NCBI RefSeq assembly: GCF_046774425.1
Contig: NZ_CP177248.1
Coordinates: 186,001 to 250,000, forward strand
Source: Malacoplasma muris
GTDB taxonomy: Bacteria; Bacillota_I; Bacilli_A; Mycoplasmatales; Mycoplasmoidaceae
DNA length: 64,000 nucleotides
Direction: 5' to 3'
Made by a program: the position numbers and the translations under genes. Positions 33,106-44,310 of the stretch are shown here, piece by piece (the first letter of the stretch is position 1; each line of letters starts with the position of its first letter). The notes under the pieces were generated by a model. The model saw nothing but the letters and a program-made list of their open reading frames with translations. It was not told where the DNA came from and ran no database searches.

Positions 33106-34125
33106 ATGGAAATTACGAATAGACAAAAAGAGTTGTTGAAATATATTATTGAAGAATATATTGAAACAGCACAACCTGTTGGAAGTAAAATTATTATAGA
33201 AAAGTATATGAAAAACATTTCAGGTGCTACTGTAAGAAATGAAATGGCTTTACTTGAAACATTAGGTTTTCTTGAAAAAAATCATACATCATCTGGTAGA
33301 GTTCCATCAACAAAAGCATACAAACTTTATGATAAAGAATTTTCAATATCATTAATTGATGAAAATATTAAATATAAATTGAGACAAATATTTGAAAATA
33401 GGAAAAAATCAATTGATTTAATTATTGATGAGAGTTGTAAAGTCATTAGCGAATCAATGCAATTACCATTAGTAACAATAGAGAGAAATAAAGATGTTTC
33501 ACTAAAAAGAGTTGATTTAATTAAAATAGGCGAAAATACAGCATTAATGATTGTTATTTTATCTAATGGTGAATTAACTAAAAATATTATTGAAATAAAT
33601 GATAAATCTGTATTATCTGATTTATCTATTTGTATAAGAATATTTAATGATAGATTAATTGATTGCAAAATTAGTGAATTAAATGAAAGACTTGATATAG
33701 TTAAAAAGCTAATTAGAGAGAAAGTGCAATCATATGAATTTATTATGCAAGAAGTTGTAGAAAGAATTTTTAACATTCAAAATAAAATTATTACAAATGT
33801 TGTTGGTTCATCATCTTTAATTAATTTTCCAGAGTTTAATAATCATGAAAAATTAAAAGAAGTTTTAGTGATGTTGGAAAATACATCTGTTTGAGAACAA
33901 ATAGCCTTAAAGCAAGAGAAATCTCATGATGGTAAAACTTCAATTACATTTGGTGATGAATTAGGTCAATCAGATGATGTTGTTTTTGCAGCAACAGATA
34001 TTGGTATTGATGATAATAAGACACAATTGGTTATGGTGTCTCCAACAAGAGTTGATTATTCTAAAATAAAAGGACTTTTAGAATTTGTTCGTGAAGAGTT
34101 CAAAAAAGTGTGAAATAAAAAATAA
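33106..34125 (+). CDS. hrcA: Heat-inducible transcription repressor HrcA
   Basis: HrcA binds CIRCE operators and represses heat-shock genes. The N-terminal winged helix has ITNRQKELLKYIIEEYIETAQPVGS and the ISGATVRNEMALLE recognition helix; the GAF-like and dimerization parts follow to 339 residues. The ATG at 33106 follows TTGGAGC. A TTG start four codons earlier is less likely. A perfect CIRCE lies in this window at 46632 in front of an unrelated gene. hrcA has no CIRCE of its own here and stands apart from grpE and dnaK. Confidence 0.93.
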
Positions 34126-34148
34126 TTTATGTATAATTAAGCATACAG

Positions 34149-34190
34149 TGAGTAAGGTCTTTTCAAGGATCTTACTCATTATTATTTTTA
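34149..34190 (+). terminator. Terminator-like hairpin between hrcA and nusA
   Basis: Stem TGAGTAAG/CTTACTCA with a 14-nt loop and T-rich tail, followed after a few bases by the GGAG site of nusA. It may end hrcA or act in the nusA leader. Confidence 0.6.
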
Positions 34191-34203
34191 TAGGAGTCTA
34201 AAA

Positions 34204-36003
34204 ATGAGTATAAACATCTCAAAATTGTTTGATAATATTCAATCAATTGCAGAAGAAAAAGGAATTACTGCTCAACATGTTAGTGAACTATTAAAAGAAT
34301 CAATCGAAAAAGCATATTCTAAAGAAAATCCTGATGTTAATGTTGAAGCAAGAATCAATTTGTCTAAAAAAACAATTAATTTAGTTGAAATTAAAAAAGT
34401 TGTTGAAAAATCTGAAGATGAAATTGATGATGATATTGAAATAAATTTATCTGATGTTATTAAATTGAAAAAAGATGCAAAAATAGGTGATGATTTTGAA
34501 ATGGATGTAAGCATTAGCAATTTTGAAAGAAGAATGGCAATGCATATCTTACAAATATTTCAGCAAAAATTAAATGAAATAACAAATTTAAAGATTTATG
34601 AAAAGTGAAAAGATAAAGAAAATTTAGTAGTTTATGCTGAAGTTGAAAAAAATGATAATTTAAGAAATGCTGAAGTTAGATTAAATGATGATTTTGGTGT
34701 AGTTAATAAATCTGATCAAATACCAAATGAAAGACTAAATCCAGGCCAAAAATATTATTTTCTTATAAAAGAAGTTAAACAACAGTCAAAAAGTTGACCT
34801 ATTATTCTTTCTAGAACTAGTCCATTATTAATTCAACATTTAATGGCAGCTAATGTTCCAGAAATTTTTGATGGAATTGTTAAAATGGAATTGATTGCAA
34901 GAGTTCCAGGTTATAAAACAAAAATTGCTGTTTCTTGTACAGACCCAAATATTGATCCAGTTGGTACTTGTGTTGGACGTTCTGGTAGTAGAATAATGGC
35001 TGTATCAAATCATGTTAATAAAGAAAAAATTGATATTTTTGCATATGATAGTGATCCTAAACAATTGATTGTGAATATGTGTTCTCCTGAAAGTATAGTT
35101 GGTTTAGAAATAACTGATGATCCTACTGAAAATAATCCTAATAATAAAATTGTAACAATTGTATGTCAAGATGAAGTTGTTGAAAAAATTATAGGTAAAT
35201 CAGGAATTAATGTTAGATTAATGTCAATGTTAACTGGATGAAGTATTGATGTAATTTCATTAAAATTAGCAATTGAAGATCAAATAGAATATGAAGATGT
35301 AACTAATTTGAGTCCTTCTAAATATAATGCATATGTTAAAAGACAAACTAATAATGTTAATTTTAACAATGGAAAATCAAAATTTAAACCATTTAGTTCT
35401 TCTTCTTCACAAGGGTTTAATGATTTTGATTATGATATTGAAGAAATCGATAATTGGGGTTCAAAAGTTACTGAAGAAGATGTAGAAAATTTATTAAATA
35501 GTAGTTCAAAAGTTTCAAAGAAAAAGAAAAAAGTTGATGACGATGATGAAGAAGTTATTTTTGTAAGTGGAAATGAATCAACTGATGAATATGAGATATT
35601 AGAAGATAGTTTTAGTAATATTGATGTATCTAAAGAATCAAAAAACAAAACAACTAAAAAAACAAAAACTATATTGAATGATTTTTCATTTGATTCTATA
35701 CCATCAAGCAAGAGTGATGATAATATAGAAAATAATGATTCAATTAAGACAAATCAACAAAAAGAATCACAATCAATTGATGAATTTTTTGATAGTTATG
35801 AAGAACCTTCTACAAAGAAGAAAACTAAAAAAGATTCTAAACAAAAATCTAATAAATCTCAAACTAATAGTCAGGACAAAAAAGATAAAAAGAAAATTAA
35901 TGTTCTTGATGAATTTGATGTTAGTGAAGACGATTTTGATGATACAAATGATAACAATATTGATTTAGATAATATTAATATTGATGATGATTATGAAGAA
36001 TAA
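34204..36003 (+). CDS. nusA: Transcription factor NusA with long acidic tail
   Basis: NusA modulates pausing, termination and antitermination. An N-terminal RNAP-binding domain (to about residue 130) is followed by S1 (TGA-Trp at the EKW junction) and two KH domains (CVGRSGSRI, IIGKSGINVRL). After about residue 370 an added tail of about 230 residues, very rich in Asp, Ser, Lys and Glu, looks disordered. 599 residues in all. It starts the nusA-ylxR-infB-rbfA cluster; rimP, usually upstream, is not here. Confidence 0.93.
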
Positions 36004-36271
36004 TATCTTTGTATATCCACAAAGAATGTGTTCTATCTCAAAGAAAAAATTCCCAGTTAATCAGTTAGTTAAAATTACATATTCTAAAAAAATGAATTAT
36101 TTATTTATTAATGATAGTAAAATTAAGGGAAGGTCAGTATATTTTAAAGAAGAAAATATTTTAAAAATACCTTTAAAAAAATTTAATTCAATTATTTTTA
36201 ATAAACTAAAAATAACTCCAAATAGTAATATGATTGATCAACTTAAAAAAATTTTTAACAAGGAGATTTAG
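35993..36271 (+). CDS. ylxR: YlxR/RnpM-family RNA-binding protein
   Basis: 92 residues. PQRMCSISKKKFPVNQLVKI matches the PxRxCxxxxxxxxxxxLxR signature of YlxR (DUF448), recently linked to RNase P regulation. KGRSVYF is the second conserved block. It lies between nusA and infB as in most Firmicutes and overlaps nusA by 11 bases. Two in-frame ATGs sit three codons upstream; the one at 35993 keeps the usual N-terminus. Confidence 0.85.
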   Translation: MKNNIFVYPQRMCSISKKKFPVNQLVKITYSKKMNYLFINDSKIKGRSVYFKEENILKIPLKKFNSIIFNKLKITPNSNMIDQLKKIFNKEI

Positions 36272-36274
36272 CAT

Positions 36275-38125
36275 ATGAAAAAAAATAACAATAGTAAATT
36301 TAATAAAAATAATAATAAAAACGCTGATAATAGAAAAAATAATGATTTAAAATCACAATTAAAAAAAGTTGATGTTGGTATTCAAGATGGTGTTTTTATT
36401 TATGTTGAGCCATTAACAATAAATGAATTTGCTAAAAAAATAAATAGAGCAAGTTCTGAAATTATTAAATATTTTTTCATACAGGGAAAAGTTTTAAATT
36501 TGAATAGTGTCTTAACAGAAGAACAAATGGGTGAAGTGTGTCTTGAGTTAGGATATGACTTTAAAAAAGAAATTCAAATTAATGAGGATAATTTTTTAGA
36601 TCATCTTTCAATTGATAAAAGTGATGATCTTGAAAAAAGACCTCCTATTATTACAATTATGGGACATGTAGATCATGGTAAAACTACATTACTTGATAGT
36701 ATTAGAAACACAAATGTAGCAGATAATGAGGATGGTAGAATTACTCAAAATATTGGTGCTTATCAAGTTAAATGAAAAGATAATTTAATAACTTTTATTG
36801 ATACACCTGGTCATGAAGCATTTAGTGCTATGAGAGCAAGGGGAGCTGATTTAACAGATATTATTATTCTTGTTGTAGCAGCAGATGATGGTTTAAAACC
36901 TCAAACTGAAGAAGCAATAGATCATGCTATTTTTGCTAAAGTTCCTATAATTATTTTTGTAAATAAAATTGATAAAATCCCAAACCCTAATCTAGATAAA
37001 ATAATGTCTCAGCTTGCTGATAAAAATGTTTTAGTAGAAGAGTGGGGCGGTAATCACACTATGATTAAAGGAAGTGCACTTACAAAACAAGGTGTTGATA
37101 AATTATTAGAAGCTATTGTTTTACACTCTGAGTTATTAAGTTTAAAAGCAAATAACAACAAATTAGCATATGGAGTAACTATAGAAGCTCAACTTGATAA
37201 AGGAATGGGTCCAGTTGCAAGTCTATTAGTTCAAAATGGAACTTTAATGGTTGGAGATTATATTCTAGTTGGTGAATACTATGGAAAAATTAGAAGTATG
37301 GTTAACGACAAAGAAGAGCAAATAAAAGTTGCATTACCTTCAACACCTGTAAAAATATCTGGATTAAATGGTGTTCCAAAATCAGGTGATAAATGAGTTG
37401 TTGCAAAAGATGAAAAAACAATTAAAGATTTAGCAAATAAAAGACAGGTAAATGCTAATAAAAAAAGAACATCAAATTTAATAAAAATAGATGGAGAAGG
37501 AGAATCAAAGACAAAAGAACTTAATTTAATAATAAAAACAGATGTCTTTGGTTCACTTGAAGCATTAAAATCAACATTATCTAGTATAGAAGTTGATGGA
37601 GCAAAAATTAATATTATTAGAAGTTCTGTGGGTCAACCAAGTGAAACGGATATAAATTTTGCAAAAAGTGCAAATGCATTGATATTTTTATTTAAATTAA
37701 AACCAACACCTTCTATATTAGATATTGCTAAATCAAATAATATTGAAATAAAAACTTACAACATTATTTATGAAATAAAGGACGCAGTTGAAAAAATATT
37801 AAAAGGAACTTTAGATCCAATTTATGTAGAAGAAAAGATTGGAGAAGTTGAAGTTAGACAATTATGAACTCATTCATCAGTTGGTACAATTGCAGGATGT
37901 AAAGTTTTAACTGGTGAAATTGCAAGAAATGCTTTTATAAGGCTATTAAGAAAGAAAGAATTAATAGTAGAAAATAAGAAAATTTCTTCATTAAAACATG
38001 GTAAAGATACAATAAATAAAGTTGAAGCGGGTAAAGAGTGTGGTTTCACTGTTGATGGTTTTAATGATTTTGTAGTTGGTGATATTGTAGAAATATATAA
38101 AATGGTTGAAAAGAAACATGAGTAA
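36275..38125 (+). CDS. infB: Translation initiation factor IF-2
   Basis: IF-2 is the GTPase that places initiator tRNA on the ribosome. A short Asn/Lys-rich N-terminus is followed by the IF2_N motif (TINEFAKKINRASSEII), then the G domain: GHVDHGKT (G1), DTPGHEAF (G3), NKIDK (G4) and GSAL (G5), and domains II-IV. 616 residues, a compact form. An AAGGAG site lies 9 bases before the ATG. It overlaps rbfA by 8 bases (ATGAGTAA). Confidence 0.95.
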
Positions 38126-38477
38126 TTCTAGTAAGATAAAAATTTCAAGATATGAATCAACAATAAAAAAAATTTTAACTAATACAATTCATATAGAAAT
38201 ATATGATCCACTAATTAAACTTGCAACAATTGTTGATGTAAGATTAACAAATGACAAAAGTATTGCTAAAATATATATTAGTTGTTATGATAAAAATATT
38301 ATTGATAAAATATTAAGTAAAATTAATGGAGCTAGTGGTTATTTTAGAACAATTCTTGCTAAAGAATTAAATTGAAGAAAAGCGCCTCAAGTTATTTTTG
38401 TAAAAGATAATACACAAGAGAAATTTGATGAAGTGCAAAATATCATCAATAGTTGAAAGGAGAAGTCAAATGGATAA
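38118..38477 (+). CDS. rbfA: Ribosome-binding factor A
   Basis: RbfA helps 30S maturation. 119 residues when two TGA codons are read as Trp. ISRYESTIKKILTNTI begins the first helix, followed by the KH-like fold with DVRLTNDKSIAKIYIS and WRKAPQVIFVKD. The ATG at 38118 overlaps infB by 8 bases; the stop overlaps the next membrane-protein gene by 8. Confidence 0.9.
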
Positions 38478-39234
38478 TAGAGATAAAACTTTAAATAATA
38501 ATCCTAATAATGCTAGTTCAAATACTTCTACTACAAATAGTAATAGAGTTGATGAATTAACAAATTTGCCAAAAGTTAAGTCTTATGCAGAATCAAAATA
38601 TGATAAATCTTCTCAAGAATCTAATGCAACATTTTTTGAAAAATTTGAAAGAACTAAAAAAGATTTAATTAGAGAGAAAAAACAAGGTAAATTAAAAGCT
38701 CAAAAATCTGTAAAATTAAAAAATAAAATCTTAGGTTTTGAAAACAAATTGAGAGATGATGAGTTTATTAAACATTCTTGAATTGCATTCATATCTTTTA
38801 GTGTATTTTTTATAGTATATGCTTCAATATGTTTAGGATTTTTGGCAACTTCTTTTAATGGAACAACTGATCCAAAATGATCTTTTGCTCAACATTATGG
38901 GGCTATGACAAAAACAATTGTAATTTTTTCATCAATTGTAATTATTCTTGTTCCAATGCCCTATATTTATTTAATGGGTATGTGATTTGTCGGTATAAAT
39001 GGAGCACATAAGAGTAAAGGATTTTTTGTATCAAATTTCATTATTTTATTAATATCATTATTATTAATATTGTGTGTAATTCCAATGTCATCAGTTATTT
39101 TTGAAAAAGTGAACAATTTTGTTCCATTTGATATACCAGTTAGTGGTGGTGATAGTGGAACTGGAGAAGATACTGGTGGTGGAGAAGCAACTCAGTCTAC
39201 TTTTAAATACATTAGTAGTTATTATCTAATTTAG
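38470..39234 (+). CDS. Membrane protein with basic N-terminal domain
   Basis: 254 residues. About 105 hydrophilic Asn/Ser/Lys-rich residues come first, then three probable membrane segments (about residues 100-130, 150-175 and 185-210) with TGA-Trp codons between them, and a Gly/Asp/Thr-rich C-terminus. It is joined to rbfA by an 8-base overlap with an AAAGGAGAAG site inside rbfA. Family not recognised. Confidence 0.7.
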
Positions 39235-39241
39235 TTTAATT

Positions 39242-39270
39242 AATCTTGGTTTTCCAAGATTTTTTTATTA
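39242..39270 (+). terminator. Intrinsic terminator of the nusA-infB cluster
   Basis: Stem AATCTTGG/CCAAGATT with a 4-nt loop and seven T. Confidence 0.8.
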
Positions 39271-39429
39271 TTTTCAATAAAATTATTTATTTTTTCATTT
39301 TTTTAATAACTTAGTGTTTAATCAATTTTATATATTAGGTTATTGAAAGACACAAGTTAAAAAGTTATAATATTAATATCTTATGCAAATTAGCATATTA
39401 AATGATTGTAATGTGGGAGTTTAAAATAT

Positions 39430-40692
39430 ATGGTTACTTTATTAAAGAATTGTTTGTTATCAAATAATAAAAAAGTTGATATAGTAATTGACAATAATAT
39501 TATTGCTCAAATAAGTGAAGAACCTATTTTAGTTGAAGAAGTAGATTATAGAATTGATCAAGTTTTTGATATTAGAAAAAATCTTGTTATGCCAGGAATA
39601 ATTGATGGTTTTGCAAGAGTAAAAACTCTTTCATCATATGATCTAGCAAACTATACAACTGAATCAATTGCTTGTGCTCATGGTGGAATTACTACATTTA
39701 TAGATATCCCTACAAATCCTATCAGTACAAACTATTTTAATGAAATAACTTCTAAAATTAATGAAGCAAATGAAAATTCTTTAGTAAATTTTGCATTTGC
39801 AGTTAATGCTTCTGATATATCTAATCAAAAAGATTTGATGAAAATTCAAGAATATGTTGTTGGAACAATTTTAACTTTAAATTCTAGAAATTTTAAAGAA
39901 AGAATATCAGACTCTATTGGACTACAAAAAATGATAGAAGCTTCTAAGATGATTTTGATTCACTTATCAGGAACTGATATTGATATCTTCTTTGATATTT
40001 GTCATGATAAAAATATTAGAATATTATTTTATGATATTACAAATGAATATGATTTGGAAAAAATACTTGCATATAAAGCAGAAGGATACAATATTAAAAC
40101 TGCTACATCAATAATGTATTTATTGTTTAATAAAGATCATATTAATAGTGAATATAAACGAAAAACAATTACTACTGAATATAAATTGGGAACAATGTTA
40201 AATAATATACATTTGTGAAATGCTATTAAGAATGGAAAAATTGATATAATTACTTCATCTCACATGCCAGTTACTTTAATTGAAAAATTTGAATCTGAAA
40301 GACCAGGAATTCCAAATTTTGAAACCTTATTTTCAATTTTATTTGATAATTGTTATTTTAAAAGAATACCAATTACAATCTTGGAAAGATTGTTATGTAA
40401 AAATCCTGCAAAAGCATATGGTTTTAAAAATAAGGGAGAAATCAAAGTAGGTTATGATGCAGATTTGGTAGTAATTAATACTACTAAGAGATGATGAATT
40501 AAAAATGAAGATATTGTAAGTAGTGCAAGATGAACACCATTTAATGATTACAGAATTAGTGGAAGAGTTATGATGACATTTGTTAATGGAGAATTAGTTT
40601 ATAATTTTATTAATCAAATGATGCCAATTAGAAATGTTAAATCTGCAAAACTTGTAGAATTTGATTACGAAACTATTTATAAAAACAATTAG
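39430..40692 (+). CDS. Dihydroorotase-like amidohydrolase, metal ligands lost
   Basis: 420 residues with the dihydroorotase/dihydropyrimidinase layout: N-terminal beta domain, VMPGIIDGF, GGITTFIDIPTNP, the TIM-barrel body, then CKNPAKAYGFKNKGEIKVGYDADLVVIN and a late NGELVYN strand. The metal-binding HxH is replaced: D59-GFAR-63 has Phe and Arg where the histidines belong, and the DHAP motif reads SSHMP. Catalysis as a dihydroorotase is unlikely, and no other pyrimidine-synthesis gene is near. A GGGAG site precedes the ATG. Perhaps a structural or altered-function homologue. Confidence 0.75.
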
Positions 40693-40696
40693 TATT

Positions 40697-40735
40697 AAAA
40701 AAATATTTATATCTTTATGATATAAATATTTTTTT
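40697..40735 (+). terminator. Intrinsic terminator
   Basis: Stem AAATATTTATAT/ATATAAATATTT with about an 8-nt loop and T-run. Confidence 0.75.
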
Positions 40736-40858
40736 AATTTATATAAATATTAATATTTTTAAATATCTTTAATTTATTGTTATATAATAAAATTTTTTAG
40801 TATTTTTTTATCAAATTATTTTTTTAAAAATGCCTTATTTATTATTTTTATAAATTAG

Positions 40859-40968
40859 TTGATACATTTTTTTAATATGTTATTATAAATCCATAACTTC
40901 ATTTTTATGAAGTTTATAAGTGCTTTATATAAGCATTTATTTATAAATAAATATTAAGGAGAAAAAAT
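40859..40968 (+). promoter_or_regulatory. Promoter and structured leader of the CARDS-like toxin gene
   Basis: TTGATA (40859-40864) and TATTAT (40881-40886) with 16-bp spacing form a candidate promoter. The predicted leader of about 75 bases holds two consecutive hairpins: AACTTCAT/ATGAAGTT (40895-40914) and AAGTGCTT/AAGCATTT (40918-40938), then an AAGGAG site. Neither hairpin has a T-run. Confidence 0.45.
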
Positions 40969-42795
40969 ATGCCAAATCCCCCAAGAAGAAATGCCCAGGG
41001 ATGTCCTGGTTTAATATATAGAATAGATTTTAGAGAACCAAGTGAAGTTTTTGAACAAGGTTTTCAACCATGAGGAAATAATAGAAATTTTTTCCAACAT
41101 ATTTTAGGTTATTCTTTAGGAGATGAAATTCCTGAAGAAAGAAGAACAGGAATTATTTCAGCTTCTGATTCACCTGATTCTAGTTTGAGATTTTTTGGAG
41201 GAATGTTAAATGAACCAGAAGATCCACTTGAATATTACTTATATGAAATTAGAGCTGATGAAAATGTTTATAGTGCTGAACGTACTGCAAGTTTTTATCA
41301 TCAAAGAATTAGTACTGGTCAAATAGATTTTTCAGAAGGTGATTTAGAAACTGCAATAGATGCAGTAGATGCAATATTTAGAGAATTTGCATACCAAAGA
41401 GAGTGATTTAATGTAGGACCAATTCCAAGAGAAAGAATTAGATCAGCTTGAAGAGTTGACTCAGTGCCAATTTTGCCTAATCATATAAGACATCAAAGAA
41501 ACACAGTTTACTATACACCTAGAATTAATGAACCTGAAATTTTAAATGAACATTATGTTGATGAAGATACATATGCAAACAATGCCCCATATACTGAAGG
41601 AGCAACATTAATTACACCTTCTACAGTAAGTGTTCCATCTCAATTAGTTGAATCTGATGCTACAGGTGGAGTTTCTGCATCTTTAGGATTTGCTTGTTCT
41701 TTAACTCCAGATTCACCTCATAGAAGTCCAAGATCTGATAATGGTAGTCAAAAACTTAAATGTTATTTTGACACAAAAAAAGTTACTCATGATTTAAAAG
41801 CTCAAAAATATCCAAAACCTGTAATATTAAGTGATGTATTTTCATCACAATTATTTTTAAGAGGAAGTAAGACAAAGTCTGAGTTTTTGCTAACATCAAG
41901 TGTTAATGAAAAATCAAATAATGTCGCAACTCTTGCTGATTTAGAAGAACTTCATAATGTTCCACTTTTTATCTATGATTGTTTTCAATGTATATCATGA
42001 AGTACAGATGAAATTGATTTTTCTTATGCATTAACACCAATTAAAATGGGTGATATACAAACTCATTATGATTTGCAATATACAGTTGCAACAACTAATA
42101 ATCAACGTCAAAAGTGAAGATTAGAACCAGTACTTATAACTCCAGATGAATGTTTTTTCAGAATTAGAAATATAGATCTTCATGATTTTTGTATTAAAAG
42201 AGATTTAAAAACAAGTAAGTTATGAGTTAGACCTATTGATGAACAAGATGATCAATATTTTGAAGAACTTTATGTTGTAATTGCAGAAAATAAATGTGAT
42301 ACTTGTATTTTATTGCCTCAAAATTCTAAAACAAAACTAGTTGATATTTCTTTATCATGAGTTTATGATGGCTTAAATTATGTACCAAGACCTGAAAATA
42401 ATACATCTATAGAAAAAGGACCACAAAAAAATGTATTTTTCTATGATTTAAAAACTTGCAAAATAATTTATATTAGCAATAATGTATATAAGAAAACAAG
42501 TATATATGCTTTATATAACAATAGAGATAATCGTTATTATAGATGAGATTGAGTTAAATGAGTAGCATCTGATTTGAAACCAGCATCAAATAGTAGATAT
42601 AAATGATATTTCCAAAACGATAACTTTAAAACTAAAGATAAATTAAATTTCCGTAACATTAGATCATATTATAAAAATGACTATTTAAGAGTTGTTACTC
42701 AAGGTATGTCATGAGGTTCATTATATACTACATGATATGAATCTGACATTAGATCAATAGCAATTTTTAGAATTGATCAATTTGCAGATGTTTAA
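40969..42795 (+). CDS. CARDS-toxin-like ADP-ribosyltransferase
   Basis: 608 residues (CARDS of M. pneumoniae is 591) and similar to it along the whole length from the shared MPNP start. The N-terminal mono-ADP-ribosyltransferase domain has R18 in IYRIDFR, H44 in RNFFQHILG, and E145 in FAYQREW, matching CARDS R10, H36 and E132. The STS motif is S64-A-S66. C243 and C265 match the CARDS interdomain disulfide, but its KELED sequence is absent. The C-terminal halves share RWDWVKW, KWYF and LNFRNIR with the CARDS receptor-binding trefoils. Like CARDS, it has no signal peptide. Many TGA-Trp codons are present. It is preceded by its own promoter region and AAGGAG. Confidence 0.92.
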
Positions 42796-42857
42796 TAATA
42801 TATAATTAATAAAAATCCATTAACATAATGTTATAAATTTTTATGAAATCCTTAATA

Positions 42858-43781
42858 TTATTGAGTTAAGTAATCTAAGTAATCATCAATTACTTTGATT
42901 ACTTTTTTATTTTGCTCTAAATCAATTTTTCTTGATAACATTTCAAGCAAGTTTCCTAAATCTACCAATTTAATAAAAATATCCCAATTATCTGGCAAAT
43001 TTTTATTTGCTATATCATTATATGAATCTTGAAAAATATTAATCAAAAATTTGTTAGAATATATTTCTTTTTCCCTAAAAAGTTGACCAATGTCTAAAAA
43101 AGAATAACAATATGAAGCAAATTCTCAGTCAATTATACAAGGAGATAAATCGTTTTTAATTAATATATTATTTGATTTAAAGTCACAATGACAAAATGAT
43201 TTATACTCTTCAATTGTTGAAAAAAACTTTTTATAATAATTATCTAATCATTCAATTTTATTTTTTCTTTTATACCCTAATTGTTTAATGACATTATTTT
43301 TTGTTAAAAAAATTTTATATCAAGAGCTGAAATCAGGCACGTTTAACTTATTGTATTTATCTGATCTAATATTATGAATTATTGCTAAAGATTTTGCTAT
43401 GTTAGAAAAAATTTCTTCGATATTTTGATTATTGATGTGCTTTTCATATTCAAAAAATGGAATAGATTCTAAAACATATTCATACACCAAAATGTTTAAA
43501 TCTTTTGATTTTATAGCATAGAATAATTTTGGAACTGATACAGTTTCTTTAACAATCTTATAAATTTGAATTTCATTATTTATTGCTTTTTTAGTGTCAA
43601 AACATTTAATAAACAGTTTTTTATTGTTAATTGTTTTGATACTAAAACAAATATTTTTTCATCCATATTGTATTTTTTTTAATTCAAAAACTTTAATTTT
43701 ATATTTCTCTAATGTTTTCAATAATTTTTCTATATCTATATTAAAAGTATCATTTTTGTTTTTTATTAAAATTTTATTCAT
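42858..43781 (-). CDS. APH/choline-kinase-type phosphotransferase
   Basis: 307 residues with four TGA-Trp codons. The aminoglycoside phosphotransferase/choline kinase fold is shown by the beta-3 Lys in LFIKC, the catalytic loop H198-CDFKSNN-205 (D200 as base) and IIDWE with metal-binding D218. Related mollicute proteins are annotated as choline/ethanolamine or thiamine kinases. Phosphorylation of choline for surface lipids is plausible but unproven. It is convergent with the toxin gene and stands alone. Confidence 0.8.
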
Positions 43782-43888
43782 ACTAAATAATTATAAGCAA
43801 TTATAAATGATTATTAATTATTAAATAAACATATTAAAACCATTAATTAGATAGTAAATAATAATTATTTTTATGATTTCATATAAAG

Positions 43889-43925
43889 AAAAAACCACAT
43901 ACAAAAAATGCATGTGGTTTATTTT
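43889..43925 (-). terminator. Terminator of the tRNA-Ile/tRNA-Ala transcript
   Basis: Read on the minus strand: stem AAACCACATGC/GTATGTGGTTT with a 6-7-nt loop and T-run, just past the CCA end of tRNA-Ala. Confidence 0.75.
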
Positions 43926-43929
43926 TAAA

Positions 43930-44005
43930 TGGTGGAGATGATGGGGGTCAAACCCACGACCTCCTGAGTGCAAATCAGGTGCTCTATCAATTGAGCTACA
44001 TCCCC
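43930..44005 (-). tRNA. tRNA-Ala (anticodon TGC)
   Basis: On the minus strand: acceptor GGGGATG/CATCTCC, D stem GCTC/GAGC, anticodon stem CCTGA/TCAGG with loop TTTGCAC (anticodon TGC), T arm GTGGG-TTTGACC-CCCAT, discriminator A and CCA. 76 bases. Confidence 0.92.
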
Positions 44006-44012
44006 AAAATAA

Positions 44013-44089
44013 TGGTGGAAGTAAATGGGCTCGAACCATCGACCTCACCCTTATCAGGGGTGTGCTCTAACCAACTGAGCTATACTTCC
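44013..44089 (-). tRNA. tRNA-Ile (anticodon GAT)
   Basis: On the minus strand: acceptor GGAAGTA/TACTTCC, anticodon stem CACCC/GGGTG with loop CTGATAA (anticodon GAT), a normal T arm with GGTTCGAGCCC, and CCA. It precedes tRNA-Ala by 7 bases. This pair usually sits inside rRNA operons, but no rRNA is present here. Confidence 0.92.
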
Positions 44090-44248
44090 ATAATTATTAT
44101 TGTTTTACAACTTAATAATTATATTATATTAAACAAAAATTTTAAACATTTCTAATCTATATTATTTAATTTTGAAAAAAGCAAAAACTAATAAAAATAA
44201 TTTATATATACATGTATTCATAAGTATCTTTTTATCCATTTGCTCTCA

Positions 44249-44277
44249 TTGACTTTGGTAAAAATTGTAGTTACACT
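44249..44277 (+). promoter_or_regulatory. Promoter of the P35-like surface protein gene
   Basis: TTGACT (44249-44254), 17-bp spacer, TACACT (44272-44277). Predicted transcript start about 7 bases on, leaving a short leader with AAGGAGG. Confidence 0.55.
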
Positions 44278-44310
44278 TAATACACTCATAATAAGGAGGT
44301 TCTAGTTATT

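Noticed and set aside
33327..33776. Long minus-strand ORF inside hrcA
   Set aside because: It is antisense to the conserved hrcA frame and has no ribosome site.
43930..44089. tRNA-Ile/tRNA-Ala as part of an rRNA operon
   Set aside because: No 16S or 23S sequence is present on either side; a terminator follows tRNA-Ala.
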